Shown piece after piece: positions 7,736-15,655 of a stretch of 64,000 bases of DNA. The notes under the pieces are model-generated. The model did not search any database. It saw nothing but the letters and a program-made list of their open reading frames with translations, and had not been told where the DNA came from. The stretch's first letter is position 1; every line of letters begins with the position of its first letter. Source of the DNA: Methanolobus sediminis (lineage in GTDB: Archaea > Halobacteriota > Methanosarcinia > Methanosarcinales > Methanosarcinaceae); NCBI RefSeq assembly GCF_031312595.1, contig NZ_CP133592.1:1860001-1924000 (forward strand), written 5' to 3'. A program made the position numbers and the translations under genes.

Positions 7736-8566
7736 ATGGAAGAGCGTACAATAGTCGTAGATGGGGATGTTATTGCAGGCAATCACTCTGAAATAAAGTA
7801 CGGTATCATTGCACATTCAGCAATACTTGGTGAAAGGGTCAACGTCACAGGTGATCTGGTAACCACCGGAGACACACGGATCGATATCTGGTCTGAGATT
7901 GGCGGTAACGTCAAAACAGATGAGAATGCCTATATCGGGGAATTCGTTACTATCGATGGGAAATTGGTGGTAAAGGGTGATCTGGATATTGGTAACGATG
8001 TGAAGATCAATGGCGGTTTTGAAGCCAAGGGCTGGATAGTTGTAAGAAATCCCGTACCGGTCATAGTTTATCTTTTCCTTTATATCAGCGAGCTTCTGAG
8101 GCTTGGAAAGGATGAGGAAGTTGAAAAGGCATTAGAAGAATTGTTTGAGGATGATGAGGAGTCCATAGGGCTTAATTCCATGATCATTCCAAACGGTTCC
8201 AAGATATCCATGGATTCCATAAGGGTTCCTTCAAATGCTATTATCGGAAGCAAGTGCAGACTTGTAGGGAACATACGTGCAACATCCCTTGATATGGCAA
8301 ATGAGACTACACTTTATGGAAGCATACGTACCATTCAGGATGTAAAACTCGGAACAGATAATGTGATTCACGGAAATATTATTTCCAGGGGCAATGTTTA
8401 CGTTGCTGCCGGAACACATATTCTGGGAGAGATCAACTCGCAGTCAATAAAGATACATGAAAGTGCCCGTGTAGATGGCGTGATGCGTGCACCGGGTGGT
8501 ATCATCTTTGAGCGTGAGGAAGATGATGCTTTGAGTGACAATGAACTGATGCAACTGGATGTCTGA
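7736..8566 (+). CDS. Bactofilin-like / polymer-forming cytoskeletal protein (DUF583 type)
   Basis: 276 residues built largely from short beta-helix turns such as VVDGDVIAG, VNVTGDLV, IDIWSEIGGNV, LVVKGDLDIGNDVKINGG, and again at the C-terminus (GNIISRGNVYVAAGTHILGEI). This right-handed beta-helix pattern is that of bactofilins, which self-assemble into filaments at the membrane. A more hydrophobic insert (VPVIVYLFLYISELLR) with an acidic helix sits in the middle. The ATG at 7736 has no usable ribosome site. The same frame is open upstream and protein-like (IEEEIFKTFVIPDNTR) back to an ATA codon at 7688 with GGAG before it, so the true start may be further upstream. It is followed by a small membrane protein. 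Confidence 0.65.
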   Translation: MEERTIVVDGDVIAGNHSEIKYGIIAHSAILGERVNVTGDLVTTGDTRIDIWSEIGGNVKTDENAYIGEFVTIDGKLVVKGDLDIGNDVKINGGFEAKGWIVVRNPVPVIVYLFLYISELLRLGKDEEVEKALEELFEDDEESIGLNSMIIPNGSKISMDSIRVPSNAIIGSKCRLVGNIRATSLDMANETTLYGSIRTIQDVKLGTDNVIHGNIISRGNVYVAAGTHILGEINSQSIKIHESARVDGVMRAPGGIIFEREEDDALSDNELMQLDV

Positions 8567-8611
8567 TTGGCTTTAAGGTATAGGGTTACACAAAAATATG
8601 AGGGGATGGCT

Positions 8612-8953
8612 ATGAGTCTAAGTTCAATGTTCCATTTTCTGGATCTTGCAATACGTCTTTGTATAGTGATTCTGGCGCTATTGACATCTTATCTCCTGAT
8701 GAAGATCGATCCCGATGTCATACGCTCGCGAATTTATGTATCATTTAACAATCTGAAAAAGTATTTTGTCTTTCTGACAGTAGGTTTTGTACTATATCTT
8801 TTAGAGGTACTTGTAACGATAAATTCAATACCTGGAAGCACAGAGTCTGATAATGTTAAAAGTTTGATGCTGCTTGTTTTCCAGATATCAATGCTTGTTT
8901 TCCTTTATCATCTCTACGTGGCGATAAAGGTACCTGACAGACGCATTCTTTAA
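8612..8953 (+). CDS. Small three-helix membrane protein
   Basis: 113 residues with three predicted membrane helices (about residues 8-27, 46-64 and 82-102) and a basic C-terminus. The start at ATG 8612 is chosen because GAGGGG lies about eight bases upstream; an open frame beginning at 8567 would need a TTG with no site. It follows the bactofilin-like gene by 45 bases and may be its membrane partner in one operon. No family is recognised. Confidence 0.6.
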   Translation: MSLSSMFHFLDLAIRLCIVILALLTSYLLMKIDPDVIRSRIYVSFNNLKKYFVFLTVGFVLYLLEVLVTINSIPGSTESDNVKSLMLLVFQISMLVFLYHLYVAIKVPDRRIL

Positions 8954-8990
8954 GAAGTGGCATTCGGCTGGCTGAAGGCTGGTCAGGGTC

Positions 8991-9018
8991 ACATTTATTT
9001 TCTTTTTGTTTTTTTCTT
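8991..9018 (+). terminator. T-rich terminator
   Basis: A stretch rich in T (several runs of 4-7) lies about 40 bases after the small membrane protein gene and before the argD promoter. Such runs terminate archaeal RNA polymerase without a hairpin. Confidence 0.5.
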
Positions 9019-9030
9019 GAGCGATAGTCA

Positions 9031-9040
9031 GATTTAAAAA
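9031..9040 (+). promoter_or_regulatory. TATA box of argD-hisC
   Basis: GATTTAAAAA lies 34-43 bases before the TTG start of argD, giving a predicted short leader of about 10-20 bases containing AGGTG. Confidence 0.45.
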
Positions 9041-9073
9041 CGGTTCTAATAATTATAGTGAACAGGTGTTAAT

Positions 9074-10249
9074 TTGCAACAGGATTATACTTCATCATCA
9101 TCTGAGTCAAAATCCATATTCGATAAGGACTCAAAATATGTAATGCAGACATACGGCCGCCAGCCAGTGGTCCTTGAAAGCGGCAAAGGTTCTCTGGTTT
9201 ATGATATCGAAGGCAGGGAATATGTTGACTGTGTTGCCGGAATTGCGGTGAACAATATTGGTCACTGCCACCCACGTCTTACAGAAGCGATTAAAAAGCA
9301 GGCTGAGAAACTCATTCACGTTTCCAATCTTTATTATACGCAGCCACAGGCAGAGCTTGCCGAGCAACTGGTCAATGTCACAGGCATGGACCGTGTGTTC
9401 TTCTGTAATTCTGGAACTGAGGCAGTTGAAGCTGCAATGAAACTTGCAAGGGCAACAACCAAAAAGACCGATTTCATAGCAGTGGAACACTCCTTCCACG
9501 GTCGTACTATGGGTGCACTGAGCCTGACATACAAAGACATTTACCGCGCTCCGTTCAAACCACTTGTGCAGGAAGAAAAGTTTGTACCATTCAATGATGC
9601 GCAGGCAGTATCCGATTCGATCACCTCAAAAACCGCTGCTGTTATCGTTGAGCCAATACAGGGAGAAGGCGGCATTAACGTTCCTTCGCCGGATTATCTG
9701 AAAGAGGTCCGCAAGATATGTGACGAGAATGAAGTTCTCCTCATCTTTGACGAGGTCCAGACCGGGTTTGGTAGGACAGGAACCTGGTTCTGTAAAGAAC
9801 ACTTTGGTGTTGAACCAGACATCATGACAATGGCCAAAGCAATTGGTGGAGGTTTCCCAATGGGTGCTATCGCTGCCCGTGAAGGTGTAGCCTTCAACCG
9901 TGGCGAACATGCTGCAACATTCGGAGGCAGTCCACTTGCATGCGCCGCTGCACTTGCATCAATCGATGTTATCCGTGAAGAGGATCTCATCCAGCGCTCA
10001 AAGGAAATGGGTGAATACTTCCGCAGTGAACTAAGCAAAATTTCCACCGAGGGCTTTGTAGAAGTTCGTGGAAAGGGTCTTATGATTGGTGTCCAGTTTG
10101 ACCGTAAATGCGCTGACCTTGTGGAACACGGTCGCAAAAATGGTGTTCTTCTTAACTGCACCTCTGAAACAGTACTGCGTATCGCTCCTCCACTGGTAAT
10201 CACAAAAGAGCAGATCGATAGGGTGGTGGGCGTACTTGAGCAGGCCTGA
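9074..10249 (+). CDS. argD: Acetylornithine aminotransferase
   Basis: 391 residues, a class III PLP aminotransferase converting N-acetylglutamate semialdehyde and glutamate to N-acetylornithine in arginine synthesis. Signature parts include [69 protein letters not shown], and the PLP-binding Lys in [13 protein letters not shown]. The sequence style closely follows Methanosarcina ArgD. The start is TTG at 9074 with AGGTG upstream; no ATG is available before conserved sequence. It overlaps hisC by 14 bases, so the two are co-translated. In methanogens this enzyme may also serve in lysine synthesis. Confidence 0.9.
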   Translation: MQQDYTSSSSESKSIFDKDSKYVMQTYGRQPVVLESGKGSLVYDIEGREYVDCVAGIAVNNIGHCHPRLTEAIKKQAEKLIHVSNLYYTQPQAELAEQLVNVTGMDRVFFCNSGTEAVEAAMKLARATTKKTDFIAVEHSFHGRTMGALSLTYKDIYRAPFKPLVQEEKFVPFNDAQAVSDSITSKTAAVIVEPIQGEGGINVPSPDYLKEVRKICDENEVLLIFDEVQTGFGRTGTWFCKEHFGVEPDIMTMAKAIGGGFPMGAIAAREGVAFNRGEHAATFGGSPLACAAALASIDVIREEDLIQRSKEMGEYFRSELSKISTEGFVEVRGKGLMIGVQFDRKCADLVEHGRKNGVLLNCTSETVLRIAPPLVITKEQIDRVVGVLEQA

Positions 10250-11333
10250 GCTAATCAAGGGCGTTGTAAATTCGATTGCAGAATATGTTCCTGGAAAATC
10301 CATAGAGGAAATTGCAAAGAAATACGGCATCAATCCAAAGGATATCATAAAGCTGGGTTCCAATGAGAATGTTCTTGGTCCGTCTCCTAAGGCAGTTGAA
10401 GCTCTTGTATCTACTGCTTCAAAAGTGAATATATATCCTTCAGCTGATGCTTCCGAGCTTGTGGAAGCTCTCTCTGTATACACAGGTCTTCCTATTGAGA
10501 ACATATGTGCTTCCGGTCCGGGCATGGACGGTTTGCTTGACAACCTCATGCGTATACTTATCGAGCCTGGGGATGAAGTGGTAATTCCAACCCCAACATT
10601 CTCCTATTATGAGATTGCAGCACGTGCAAACGGAGCGACTGCGATTCATGTAGCTCCCGGTGAAGGGCTGGAATTCGATGTAGCTGCCATAAAGGAAGCT
10701 ATTACTGACAGGACAAAAGTTGTATTCCTCTGTTCCCCAAACAACCCTACCGGCATGCTTACTTCAGAAGATGATGTCCGTTCTCTTCTTGGATCTACAA
10801 AGGGACTTGTGTTTGTGGATGAGGCATATGTTGATTTTGCGAACTGCAATCTCTCAAAACTGGTGCTTGAGTACGATAACCTTGTAATCGGCAGAACCTT
10901 CTCAAAGGCATTCGGACTTGCGGGTCTGAGAATCGGATATGGTTTGATGCCAGCATGGCTCAAAGTCCAGTATATGAAGATCGCAACTCCTTTCAATGTC
11001 AGTCTGCCTGCTGTTATGGCAGGAGTGGCTGCACTTTCTGATTCGGAATATCTGAAGGAGAGTATCTCAATGACTGTGGAAGGCCGTAAGTTCCTGACAG
11101 AGAAGATACCATTTAAGGTGTATGAATCTCAGGCCAATTTCATCCTTGTGGATGTTTCACCATTGATTGCAAAGGATGTATCAGAGTCTCTTATGAAAAA
11201 AGGCATCATTGTAAGGGATTGTCGCTCTTTCAAAAATGCCGGTGAATCACTGATACGTGTGACCGTGGGAACCCGGGAACAGAATGAGAAAGTAGTGTCA
11301 GCCTTTGAAGAAGCAAAGGCCGGTTCTAACTGA
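10236..11333 (+). CDS. hisC: Histidinol-phosphate aminotransferase
   Basis: 365 residues, a fold-type I (class I/II) PLP aminotransferase using imidazole-acetol phosphate and glutamate in histidine synthesis. Visible features are [15 protein letters not shown] (substrate arm), [22 protein letters not shown], and the PLP lysine in [17 protein letters not shown], followed by the C-terminal Arg motif [11 protein letters not shown]. The start is a TTG at 10236 inside the end of argD, with GGTGG upstream; the next ATG is too far in. The argD-hisC overlap indicates one operon for two aminotransferases of amino-acid synthesis. Confidence 0.9.
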   Translation: MSRPELIKGVVNSIAEYVPGKSIEEIAKKYGINPKDIIKLGSNENVLGPSPKAVEALVSTASKVNIYPSADASELVEALSVYTGLPIENICASGPGMDGLLDNLMRILIEPGDEVVIPTPTFSYYEIAARANGATAIHVAPGEGLEFDVAAIKEAITDRTKVVFLCSPNNPTGMLTSEDDVRSLLGSTKGLVFVDEAYVDFANCNLSKLVLEYDNLVIGRTFSKAFGLAGLRIGYGLMPAWLKVQYMKIATPFNVSLPAVMAGVAALSDSEYLKESISMTVEGRKFLTEKIPFKVYESQANFILVDVSPLIAKDVSESLMKKGIIVRDCRSFKNAGESLIRVTVGTREQNEKVVSAFEEAKAGSN

Positions 11334-11349
11334 ATCTAGTTAGCAAAAA

Positions 11350-11709
11350 TCAATATATTTTTTCTATTTTCATAAGTGGGTAGTCAAGTTCTGTGTCAAA
11401 TGCCAGGCTGACATCCACTTTTGCAGTTTTGAATATGGCTGTGATATGAACATCCAGCATGCGCCCTTCAAGTTCGCAGTAGCCGTACTTGCCGTTTAGC
11501 TTGGAACTTATCATGTCCCTGTTGATGGAGACACTTATCTTCTCAACGCAGGGCTGAACTGAAATACTTTCCTGTATTCCTTTTTCCAGACTATCGACTG
11601 TATCCAGATTGACCGGTGAGCCTGTGAACTGGTGATAAAGTGCACCAAGCTTGATACCTGCTTCAAAAAGTACGTTATCCCTGTCAGTTATTACTTCGTT
11701 TTCCTGCAT
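11350..11709 (-). CDS. mptD: Archaeal dihydroneopterin aldolase MptD (DUF372)
   Basis: 119 residues matching the methanogen MptD family: FEAGIKLGALYHQFTGSPVN near residues 15-34, SLEKGIQESISVQPCVEKI in the middle and DYPLMKIEKIY at the end. MptD cleaves 7,8-dihydroneopterin to 6-hydroxymethyl-dihydropterin and glycolaldehyde, an early step to tetrahydromethanopterin. Its start overlaps the end of the archaetidylserine synthase gene by 26 bases, making it the last gene of the artA lipid operon, although its pathway is unrelated. Confidence 0.85.
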   Translation of the reverse strand: MQENEVITDRDNVLFEAGIKLGALYHQFTGSPVNLDTVDSLEKGIQESISVQPCVEKISVSINRDMISSKLNGKYGYCELEGRMLDVHITAIFKTAKVDVSLAFDTELDYPLMKIEKIY

Positions 11710-12391
11710 ATTGTACCTCTTTGTTCTTCTTGATGATAGGTGAGATTATGTAAAATGTCATCAGTCCGGAAAGTATTGATGCCATAATGTGGGTGTATTC
11801 GATATTTACAAAGTATGAAACAATGGTTGCAGCGAATATCAGTGTGAGTGAAACAAGTATATTCTTATTTCTTGCTTTGATGTATGTCACGTTGCTGATC
11901 ATGAGAAAACCGAGTACTATTGCCAGCAAAGCCATAGTATATGTATCAAAGAATCGCTCGCCAATGAGTAGATATGAAGATACGGCTATGCCTCCGGCAG
12001 TTATTGGTAAACCGCTAAATGCATTCATACCCAGATGCATTGTGTTAAACCTTGCAAGTCTCAGTATGCCACATATGAAATAGAATAACATTGCAGGAAG
12101 CAGAATATACTGTGCTTGTGCTCCAGTGATATATGAGTATGTGATTATAACGGGTGCGACTCCAAATGAAATAACGTCTGCAAGTGAATCCAGGTTACCT
12201 CCTATTTCACTGGATGAGAATTTGCGGGCAAGATGACCATCGGCGCCATCTGCAATTGCAGCAATTAGTATGAGCAGTGGTGCAAGATAAGTAAAACCAT
12301 CAAGCACAATTATAATGGCAATAACTCCACACAATGCATTCAGTAAAGTGACAAAATCAGGTAGTTTTAATGTATGGAGTATCTGGTTCAC
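11684..12391 (-). CDS. pssA: CDP-archaeol:serine transferase (archaetidylserine synthase)
   Basis: 235 residues, multi-pass membrane protein with the CDP-alcohol phosphatidyltransferase signature DGADGHLARKFSSSEIGGNL followed by DSLADVISFG, which holds the metal-binding Asp residues. It opens with LKLPDFVTLLNALCGVIAI, typical of the PssA branch (N-terminal LPN/PD-type helix then LLNALCG). It makes archaetidylserine from CDP-archaeol and serine. Directly upstream lies the decarboxylase for its product (5-bp gap), then archaeosortase A. Downstream mptD overlaps it. Confidence 0.85.
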   Translation of the reverse strand: MNQILHTLKLPDFVTLLNALCGVIAIIIVLDGFTYLAPLLILIAAIADGADGHLARKFSSSEIGGNLDSLADVISFGVAPVIITYSYITGAQAQYILLPAMLFYFICGILRLARFNTMHLGMNAFSGLPITAGGIAVSSYLLIGERFFDTYTMALLAIVLGFLMISNVTYIKARNKNILVSLTLIFAATIVSYFVNIEYTHIMASILSGLMTFYIISPIIKKNKEVQYAGKRSNN

Positions 12392-12396
12392 TTCCT

Positions 12397-13005
12397 TTAT
12401 TTTATTCTGGCAATTACTGTTTCACCGGCAAATAAGCGGTCTCCCTTTTTTATTAATATATCAAAATTTTCTGGAATTGTAACATCAACTCTTGATCCAA
12501 AGCGTATCATTCCAAAACGCTGCCCTTGTTTCATGTGATCTCCTTCCTGCACATAGGAGACAATTCTACGTGTGACTGTTCCTGCTATCTGTATCACTTC
12601 TACCAGGCCATGCTCTGTTTCTATAAGCGTATGGCTTCTTTCGTTCCGATGTGAATCTTTGCAGAATGCAGGGATGTATCCACCTTTTTTATGTTCGATA
12701 GTGTGTATCTTACCGGTAATTGGCAATCTGTTTACATGAACATTCTGGAAGTTCATAAAAATACAGATTTTCCGATCTCTTATGTCCACTACTCTGCCAT
12801 CTGCAGGTGAGAGCATGTGGCTCTCGTGTTCCTTTATTTCTCTTTCGGGGTCTCTGAAAAAGAATAAGAAGAATATTGTGACTGATATTCCAAGTGCAGC
12901 AATCATTCCGGAATATGGAACTTTGTATAGCAGGTATGCAAAGAAGCTTACCACACTTACAGTGATGGATGTTAGTATCCAGGGAAAAGAACCTTTTGCA
13001 AGCAT
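12397..13005 (-). CDS. asd: Archaetidylserine decarboxylase (pyruvoyl, phosphatidylserine decarboxylase family)
   Basis: 202 residues, the short form of the family. Two N-terminal membrane helices precede the catalytic domain (LSPADGRV, MNFQNVHVNRLPITGKI). The self-processing site is GMIRFGSRVDV near residue 170, where cleavage before Ser generates the pyruvoyl group. It converts archaetidylserine to archaetidylethanolamine. Its start codon follows the stop of artA with no gap, so the two are translationally coupled. In haloarchaea the homologous PssA and PssD enzymes are needed for archaeosortase A substrate processing, which gives this gene order meaning. Confidence 0.88.
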   Translation of the reverse strand: MLAKGSFPWILTSITVSVVSFFAYLLYKVPYSGMIAALGISVTIFFLFFFRDPEREIKEHESHMLSPADGRVVDIRDRKICIFMNFQNVHVNRLPITGKIHTIEHKKGGYIPAFCKDSHRNERSHTLIETEHGLVEVIQIAGTVTRRIVSYVQEGDHMKQGQRFGMIRFGSRVDVTIPENFDILIKKGDRLFAGETVIARIK

Positions 13006-13821
13006 TTACTGGTTTCCTACTACTTTATAGAATAGCTTCTGAACAAATCCGGTAACCAAAAACCAGATTCCTTCTATCAGGTCTACCAGCTCCGGTAGTA
13101 TGCGCATGACAATGTAAGCGATTACAAATAATGCAAATCCTGATCCTATCTTTGCAATAGTATTATGGGCTATTTCAAAGCTTTCAGGACCGAACCACTG
13201 GTACCCATAGGCTATAATTACAAAAGCATCTCTTAGTATATTTAATATATATATAACAGGCACTGAAGCTATGAATGCTGCTGCCAATCTTTTAATTGGT
13301 GCGTTTACTGATGCGATGAGGCCTATGAAAAGTGCTATACTCTCAATAGCAGTGCAGGCAAGTATAATCTCTACTGTGTATCCGTTAAGTGTTATTTTGT
13401 TCCATGCTACCAGTTCAGCTGGGATGTTCAGGTAATGCAGGGTAAGAAGTACGGTATCCGTGACCTGGGATATGATTCCTACATTCAGGACTTCCATTTG
13501 TGCAAAAGGGAAGTAAAACAGACAGCCAAGCGCTGTCGCGCTGGTAGCCATTGTTGTAATGTCAGGTGAAGGGATGTTCTTTTTCCTGTATTCTCTAAAC
13601 ATAGTATAATCTATGATCAAGCAGGTTATTCCGACTGTTATAACCAAGGCAACATTTACGTAATCCCTGATTTCGATATAGTGCAATGGCTGATAGAACC
13701 AGTGTATGGAGAAAAATCCCCATCCTGCTGCAGATACTGCTCTGCGCACCTCCACAGTTTTCGGCAAAATCGATCCGATAAGCATGAGGGCAACTGCAAT
13801 CCATAGAATATTTTCGATCAT
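13006..13821 (-). CDS. artA: Archaeosortase A
   Basis: 271 residues, polytopic membrane protein (about seven or more helices). The exosortase/archaeosortase catalytic triad is visible: Cys156 in ACTAIES, Arg197 in NILRDAF and His219 in IAHNTIAKIGS. Archaeosortase A recognises a C-terminal PGF-CTERM tripartite tail on secreted proteins such as S-layer glycoprotein, removes it, and allows attachment of a prenyl-derived lipid. It heads the operon with the archaetidylserine decarboxylase and synthase. A palindrome overlaps the predicted transcription start (13830-13842). The family also contains forms for PEF-CTERM tails; the assignment to ArtA rather than a related type rests on the ACTxIES motif and the neighbours. 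Confidence 0.85.
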   Translation of the reverse strand: MIENILWIAVALMLIGSILPKTVEVRRAVSAAGWGFFSIHWFYQPLHYIEIRDYVNVALVITVGITCLIIDYTMFREYRKKNIPSPDITTMATSATALGCLFYFPFAQMEVLNVGIISQVTDTVLLTLHYLNIPAELVAWNKITLNGYTVEIILACTAIESIALFIGLIASVNAPIKRLAAAFIASVPVIYILNILRDAFVIIAYGYQWFGPESFEIAHNTIAKIGSGFALFVIAYIVMRILPELVDLIEGIWFLVTGFVQKLFYKVVGNQ

Positions 13822-13829
13822 TCAAGTAC

Positions 13830-13842
13830 ACCTATTATAGGT
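13830..13842. promoter_or_regulatory. 13-bp palindrome at the artA operon start (possible operator)
   Basis: ACCTATTATAGGT is a perfect palindrome around a central T. A further copy of the half site, ACCTATA, lies at 13848-13854 and runs into the TATA-like element at 13851-13859 of the minus strand. The palindrome would sit at about the transcription start and partly cover the ribosome site (AGGTG), a usual position for an archaeal repressor site. Confidence 0.45.
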
Positions 13843-14101
13843 ATGGCACCTATATATTTGATGTAGTCTATTAAGTTTTTGTTCCTATCCCATGTTTGCT
13901 TTCTTCTATTGTCTTTAGTATTTGTCGAAGCAATGGCCACTTAATAGGATATCTTTCTTTAACTCTGAAAGTAGTTCTTACAATACATAACTATGTTATT
14001 TCATGTACAACTAATTATGGTGTTGGTACGGTTCACTTAAAGCGCACCTTTAATATGTATGGCTTCCATAGTTTAATCCCAAAAGTTAAATTCTGTTCAT
14101 C

Positions 14102-14518
14102 ATGCCCCCCACAACCCCGAAATTAACAGTTGATGCAGTAATCGTATTGAACAGGCAAATTGTACTGATAGAACGAAAAAACGCTCCTTTTCAGGGAAAA
14201 TTCGCACTTCCCGGAGGTTTTGTGGACATTGGTGAGACAACAGAAGAGGCTGTTGTGCGTGAGGTTCTTGAAGAAACAGGCCTTACAATAGAAATAGTTA
14301 AGTTACTTGGAGTATATTCTGAACCTTCGCGCGACCCCCGCGGACACACGGTGAGCGTAGTTTACCTGACTCTGGGGAAAGGTGAACCCAGAGCCGATTC
14401 AGATGCTAAGGCGGTACATTTGTTCGATGTTTCGGATATACCGCAAATGGCTTTTGACCATAACTTAATAATAGATAATGCGAGAAGTGATATTTATGGA
14501 ATTTTGTCCCGAATGTAA
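14102..14518 (+). CDS. Nudix hydrolase (ADP-ribose pyrophosphatase-like)
   Basis: 138 residues with a full Nudix box G-x5-E-x7-REUXEExGU, from GGFVDIGE (about 38-45) to REVLEETGL. The residues before (RKNAPFQGKFALPGG) and after (YSEPSRDPRGHTVSVVY) fit the ADP-ribose pyrophosphatase branch known from methanogens. It probably cleaves ADP-ribose or another nucleoside diphosphate derivative. It overlaps the start of the transcription factor S gene by 23 bases, so both are on one mRNA. The upstream 280-bp gap to artA holds divergent promoters. Confidence 0.85.
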   Translation: MPPTTPKLTVDAVIVLNRQIVLIERKNAPFQGKFALPGGFVDIGETTEEAVVREVLEETGLTIEIVKLLGVYSEPSRDPRGHTVSVVYLTLGKGEPRADSDAKAVHLFDVSDIPQMAFDHNLIIDNARSDIYGILSRM

Positions 14519-14810
14519 AAGTATGATGTTCCCTGCAGGTGATTCATTTAAGTGCAGAAAATGTGGTTTTGTAAAGGGAAAACAGCAAGGCTCTGAGGCA
14601 CTTGTATCAAAAGAATCCAGGGAAAAGAGGGATGTCACTGTGCTTGAAGGTAATGTAGATCAGGGTCTTCCTACAACCACTGTAAGATGTGAGGAATGTG
14701 GGCACAACGTTGCATATTGGTGGTTGCGCCAGCTTAGATCTGCTGATGAATCAGAGACACGTTTCTTCAAATGTACAAAGTGTGGCTGTACCTGGCGTGA
14801 ATACGACTAA
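14496..14810 (+). CDS. tfs: Transcription factor S (TFIIS/RPB9-like)
   Basis: 104 residues, the normal length. The N-terminal zinc ribbon (FCPECKSMMFPAGDSFKCRKCG) is RPB9-like, and the C-terminal ribbon has CEECGHNVAYWW, the DE dipeptide in QLRSADESETRFFKCTKCG, and WREYD. The DE pair enters the RNA polymerase active site to stimulate cleavage of backtracked RNA. The start at 14496 is used because it gives the family length and has GAGAAGTG upstream; an earlier ATG at 14478 is less suitable. It overlaps the Nudix gene and precedes pcn and priL. Confidence 0.92.
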   Translation: MEFCPECKSMMFPAGDSFKCRKCGFVKGKQQGSEALVSKESREKRDVTVLEGNVDQGLPTTTVRCEECGHNVAYWWLRQLRSADESETRFFKCTKCGCTWREYD

Positions 14811-14856
14811 AGATATCTGATACATTTTTCTTCGTTTCGGATATTTAAAAGAAAAC

Positions 14857-14866
14857 TTATATTACT
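14857..14866 (+). promoter_or_regulatory. TATA box for pcn-priL
   Basis: CTTATATTAC lies about 50-58 bases before the PCNA start; a GGTGGCG site sits nine bases before that ATG. Confidence 0.45.
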
Positions 14867-14914
14867 TATTAGATATAATGACCTAAAAATTCAATTTATT
14901 GGTGGCGAATCCAG

Positions 14915-15652
14915 ATGTTCAAGGCAACTATTGATGCAGATATTTTAAAGACTGCAATTGAAACTCTTTCGGTTCTTGTTGATGAAGCACGTTTCAGGAT
15001 CTCTCCTGAAGGCCTGGTTGTAAGGGCTGTAGACCCTGCAAATGTGGCTATGGTAAGTTTTGAGCTTAGCTCAAGTGCTTTTGATGAGTTCAATGCTGAT
15101 GATTCCGAGATTGGTATGGACCTCTCAAAGATCAGTGATATTTTCAGTGTTGCAGGCAGGGATGAGAAAGTTGTCATGGAATTAGATGAGATGTCACAGA
15201 AAATGTCACTTCATCTTGGTGGTCTTTCATATACTCTTGCCTTGCTTGATCCATCTACTATCAGGGCAGAACCAAGGATACCACAGCTAGAGTTGCCTGC
15301 TGAGGTTGTCCTTAATGGAAAGGATCTCCAGAGGGCTGTAAAAGCCGCCGAGAAGATAAGTGACCACATGTTGCTTGGTATTGATGAAGATGTCTTCTAT
15401 ATGGAAGCTGAAGGTGACACAGACCGCGTACGCCTTGACATGACGCGTGACAGTCTTATTGACCTGAAATCAGGTGAGGCACGTTCACTTTTCTCACTGG
15501 ATTACCTGTCCGATATAGTCAAACCTGCTTCACGTTCTAATGAAGTTACCGTAGAGCTTGGAAAGGACTTCCCTGTGAAGATTGGGTTCACGATTGCAAA
15601 CGGTGCAGGAAAGGTCGGTTATCTTCTGGCTCCGAGGATCGAGTCTGACTGA
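14915..15652 (+). CDS. pcn: DNA polymerase sliding clamp (PCNA)
   Basis: 245 residues, full-length archaeal PCNA that forms a trimeric ring tethering polymerases and other replication and repair factors. Recognisable parts are the opening FKATIDADILKTAIETLSVL, the strand RISPEGLVVRAVDPANVAMV, the interdomain region after LALLDPSTIRAEPRIPQL, and the C-terminal GAGKVGYLLAPRIESD that contacts PIP-box partners. The primase large subunit follows three bases after its stop, forming a replication operon. Confidence 0.96.
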   Translation: MFKATIDADILKTAIETLSVLVDEARFRISPEGLVVRAVDPANVAMVSFELSSSAFDEFNADDSEIGMDLSKISDIFSVAGRDEKVVMELDEMSQKMSLHLGGLSYTLALLDPSTIRAEPRIPQLELPAEVVLNGKDLQRAVKAAEKISDHMLLGIDEDVFYMEAEGDTDRVRLDMTRDSLIDLKSGEARSLFSLDYLSDIVKPASRSNEVTVELGKDFPVKIGFTIANGAGKVGYLLAPRIESD

Positions 15653-15655
15653 TCT

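Noticed and set aside
13896-14126. 76-residue plus-strand frame in the artA-Nudix gap
   Set aside because: No ribosome site, no recognisable motif, and it overlaps the Nudix promoter and start.
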